Source: Paenibacillus xylanivorans (GTDB lineage: Bacteria > Bacillota > Bacilli > Paenibacillales > Paenibacillaceae). From it: a DNA stretch of 64,000 bases. The stretch lies in contig NZ_LITU01000051.1 of NCBI RefSeq assembly GCF_001280595.1, positions 21,606 through 85,605 of the forward strand, read 5' to 3'. Positions 62,609-64,000 of the stretch are shown piece after piece. The notes under the pieces were generated by a model. That model was not told where the DNA came from. It was given only the letters and a program-made list of their open reading frames with translations, and did not search any database. The first letter of the stretch is position 1. Every line of letters starts with the position of its first letter. The position numbers and the translations under genes were made by a program.

Positions 62609-64000
62609 ATGTCCATGAGCGAACCTCTGTTAACGCAAATTGTCAATCAACATATCCCGGCTGACGCGACTGTCGTCACCATTGATAAGCCGGTCCAACA
62701 TCCGGCCATTTATGCTTCAGATCTAACCGGAGACGGAATGCCGGAAATTGCTGCTGTATATCAGCAGGGCGGTGAATTAATGCTGCTTGTTCTGAAATTT
62801 TACCAGGGTCACTGGATCAAAATGTCTTTGACTAAAGGATTGGGTTATGGCGTTACCTTGCTGACAGCGGCATCTGTGACATCCACGGCGAGAAACAATC
62901 TCATTGTCGGCTGGCAGATCGGTGCGATCTGGTCGAAGCTTGCTGTATACGATTGGACGGAATCCGGACTGACAGATCTGGCGCCAGAAGATTTGTATTA
63001 CAGCCATGCGGAAATCATCGATATGCCGGGTCACCATGGCAGAGATGGCAAAGTAGAGATTGCACTCTGGATTCATGATACGGGTGAAGCTTATCGGGTC
63101 GAGATCATCCGCTGGCAGAATGGGAAATGGGTTCAAGCAACAGATGTATACCCATATTACTTTCCCAAAGTCGTGCAGTATTACGAACAATTGGCAAAAC
63201 AACATCCAGATTATATTTTCTATTGGTACTATCTTGCGGATGCTCAGTACAAAGCCGGATTATTTCCTGCTGCACTCGTTTCTGTCCAAAAAGCATTAAG
63301 TTTCAGTAATCCATACCCTTCACGGGAAGTTCTGCTTGAGCTGGAAAAGAAAATTAAGCAAGCCATGGGAACAGAGGATCATGCGCGTGAAACGACGTGG
63401 TTATTTCCGATATCGGTCAGAACAACAACAGGAACTCGGTGGGGTTATATGGATGCCCAAGGTCGTATTCGACTTGAACCGATACTTGACGATGCCCAAG
63501 ACTTTCAACAAAATGGCCTGGCTGTCGTAGTAAAAGACGGGAAGACAGGCATCATTAATCTTAGCGGCCAATTCGTCGTTCAACCTGTATACGATTCCAT
63601 TAATTCTTTTACAGAAGGTCGGGCCATTGTTATTGATTCCCAAGGGTTCAAGATGATTGATGAACAAGGCACAGTGCTGACCAAACGGGCCTATCCGTTT
63701 ATTGCCGATGTGAAGGATGGCCGAGCGCTGTTTTACCTTTCAGACAGCAGTCAGCCAGGTGGGGAAGTCAGTCGTTACGGTTATTTGGATACCTCTGGAA
63801 ATGAGGTCATTCGGGCGCAGTTCGCTTCAGCGAATGATTTTCAGGATGGCAAAGCCGTTGTGCAGATCAAGGATAACGAATATGCGTTAATCAACCGGAA
63901 TGGTCAGCGACTGGCAACATATCCGTTTGCCTATGTGGGTCCTCTGGGGGATGGATTACTTCCTTTTCAGAAGGAGGCGTCGGGAAAATACGGGTATATT
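62609..64000 (+). CDS. WG-repeat protein (3' end beyond window)
   Basis: 464 codons, open to the right edge. ATG 62609 follows AAGGAGG at 8 bases. The first 160 residues are FG-GAP/VCBS-like beta repeats (ASDLTGDGMPEIAAVYQQGG; MPGHHGRDGKVEIALWIHD). A TPR-like segment follows (YYLADAQYKAGLFPAALVSV). From about residue 275 there are WG (KWG) repeats: WGYMDAQGRIRLEP, TGIINLSGQFVVQPVYDSIN, YGYLDTSGNEVIRAQF and YALINRNGQRLATYPF. No signal peptide is visible, unusual for such repeats. Separated from the MoxR operon by a terminator; it may still belong to the neighbourhood functionally. Confidence 0.85.
   Translation, partial: MSMSEPLLTQIVNQHIPADATVVTIDKPVQHPAIYASDLTGDGMPEIAAVYQQGGELMLLVLKFYQGHWIKMSLTKGLGYGVTLLTAASVTSTARNNLIVGWQIGAIWSKLAVYDWTESGLTDLAPEDLYYSHAEIIDMPGHHGRDGKVEIALWIHDTGEAYRVEIIRWQNGKWVQATDVYPYYFPKVVQYYEQLAKQHPDYIFYWYYLADAQYKAGLFPAALVSVQKALSFSNPYPSREVLLELEKKIKQAMGTEDHARETTWLFPISVRTTTGTRWGYMDAQGRIRLEPILDDAQDFQQNGLAVVVKDGKTGIINLSGQFVVQPVYDSINSFTEGRAIVIDSQGFKMIDEQGTVLTKRAYPFIADVKDGRALFYLSDSSQPGGEVSRYGYLDTSGNEVIRAQFASANDFQDGKAVVQIKDNEYALINRNGQRLATYPFAYVGPLGDGLLPFQKEASGKYGYI

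Noticed and set aside
1-64000. tRNA, rRNA, riboswitch, T-box, transposase, phage or integrase signals
   Set aside because: None could be recognised on either strand by reading; T-box and riboswitch searches need covariance models that I could not run.

Overview
The window looks like chromosome of a Paenibacillus-type member of the Bacillota. Supporting signs are the intermediate GC content, strong AGGAGG ribosome binding sites, CcpA cre-like sites, many Gfo/Idh/MocA dehydrogenases, intracellular xylan enzymes (GH52 and GH67), a Bacillus-style deo operon with a SorC-type DeoR, and Zur-type boxes. I see no tRNA, rRNA, phage, insertion sequence or CRISPR. The genus call is by overall resemblance, not by a marker gene.

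Layout. 1-4.3 kb: end of a sugar catabolic operon (truncated LacI regulator, two Gfo/Idh/MocA oxidoreductases, ThuA-like protein). 4.3-8.7 kb: AdaA methylphosphotriester sensor overlapping a radical SAM gene, a third Gfo/Idh/MocA protein, a methyltransferase and an epimerase. 8.8-14.3 kb: L-fucose operon fucI-kinase-fucA with a divergent LacI repressor, a palindromic operator and a cre site. 14.4-22.7 kb: small orphan protein, azoreductase, then deoR and deoC-nupC-deoB-deoD-pdp for (deoxy)nucleoside salvage. 22.7-29.5 kb: a zinc-starvation island with four Zur-box-like palindromes, holding a two-gene permease operon, a COG0523 GTPase broken by a one-base frameshift in its P-loop, a cysteine-depleted L33, and znuCBA. 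29.5-32 kb: unknown protein, M50-like membrane protein, DUF4363/DUF421 pair. 32-43.7 kb: hexuronate and glucuronoxylan catabolism (gntR-uxuA-uxuB, ArsR plus aldehyde dehydrogenase, AraC regulator, GH52 beta-xylosidase, GH67 alpha-glucuronidase, polyol dehydrogenase). 43.8-51.5 kb: HPr-like protein, L31 type B, Dabb protein, SDR, pyruvate oxidase, ArsR with MFS exporter and three matching operators, a membrane L7/L12-C-terminal-like protein, and a cytochrome P450.

52.1-62.4 kb is the most unusual block: a tightly packed six-gene operon encoding a MoxR AAA+ ATPase, a DUF5682 protein, a VWA/MIDAS protein, a 1171-residue DUF4132 protein, a SWIM zinc-finger protein and a 98-residue orphan. It has the same family content as the poorly understood yehI/yehL/yehM/yehP/yehQ locus of E. 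coli. MoxR-VWA pairs usually act as chaperone or remodelling machines; the DUF5682, DUF4132 and SWIM partners point to a multi-component stress or conflict module of unknown function. A WG-repeat protein runs off the right edge.

How the genes work together: much of the window is carbon foraging on plant polymers (fucose, xylo-oligosaccharides with glucuronate side chains, hexuronates) and DNA-derived deoxynucleosides, under local repressors and probably CcpA, plus zinc-limitation survival and the yeh-like module.
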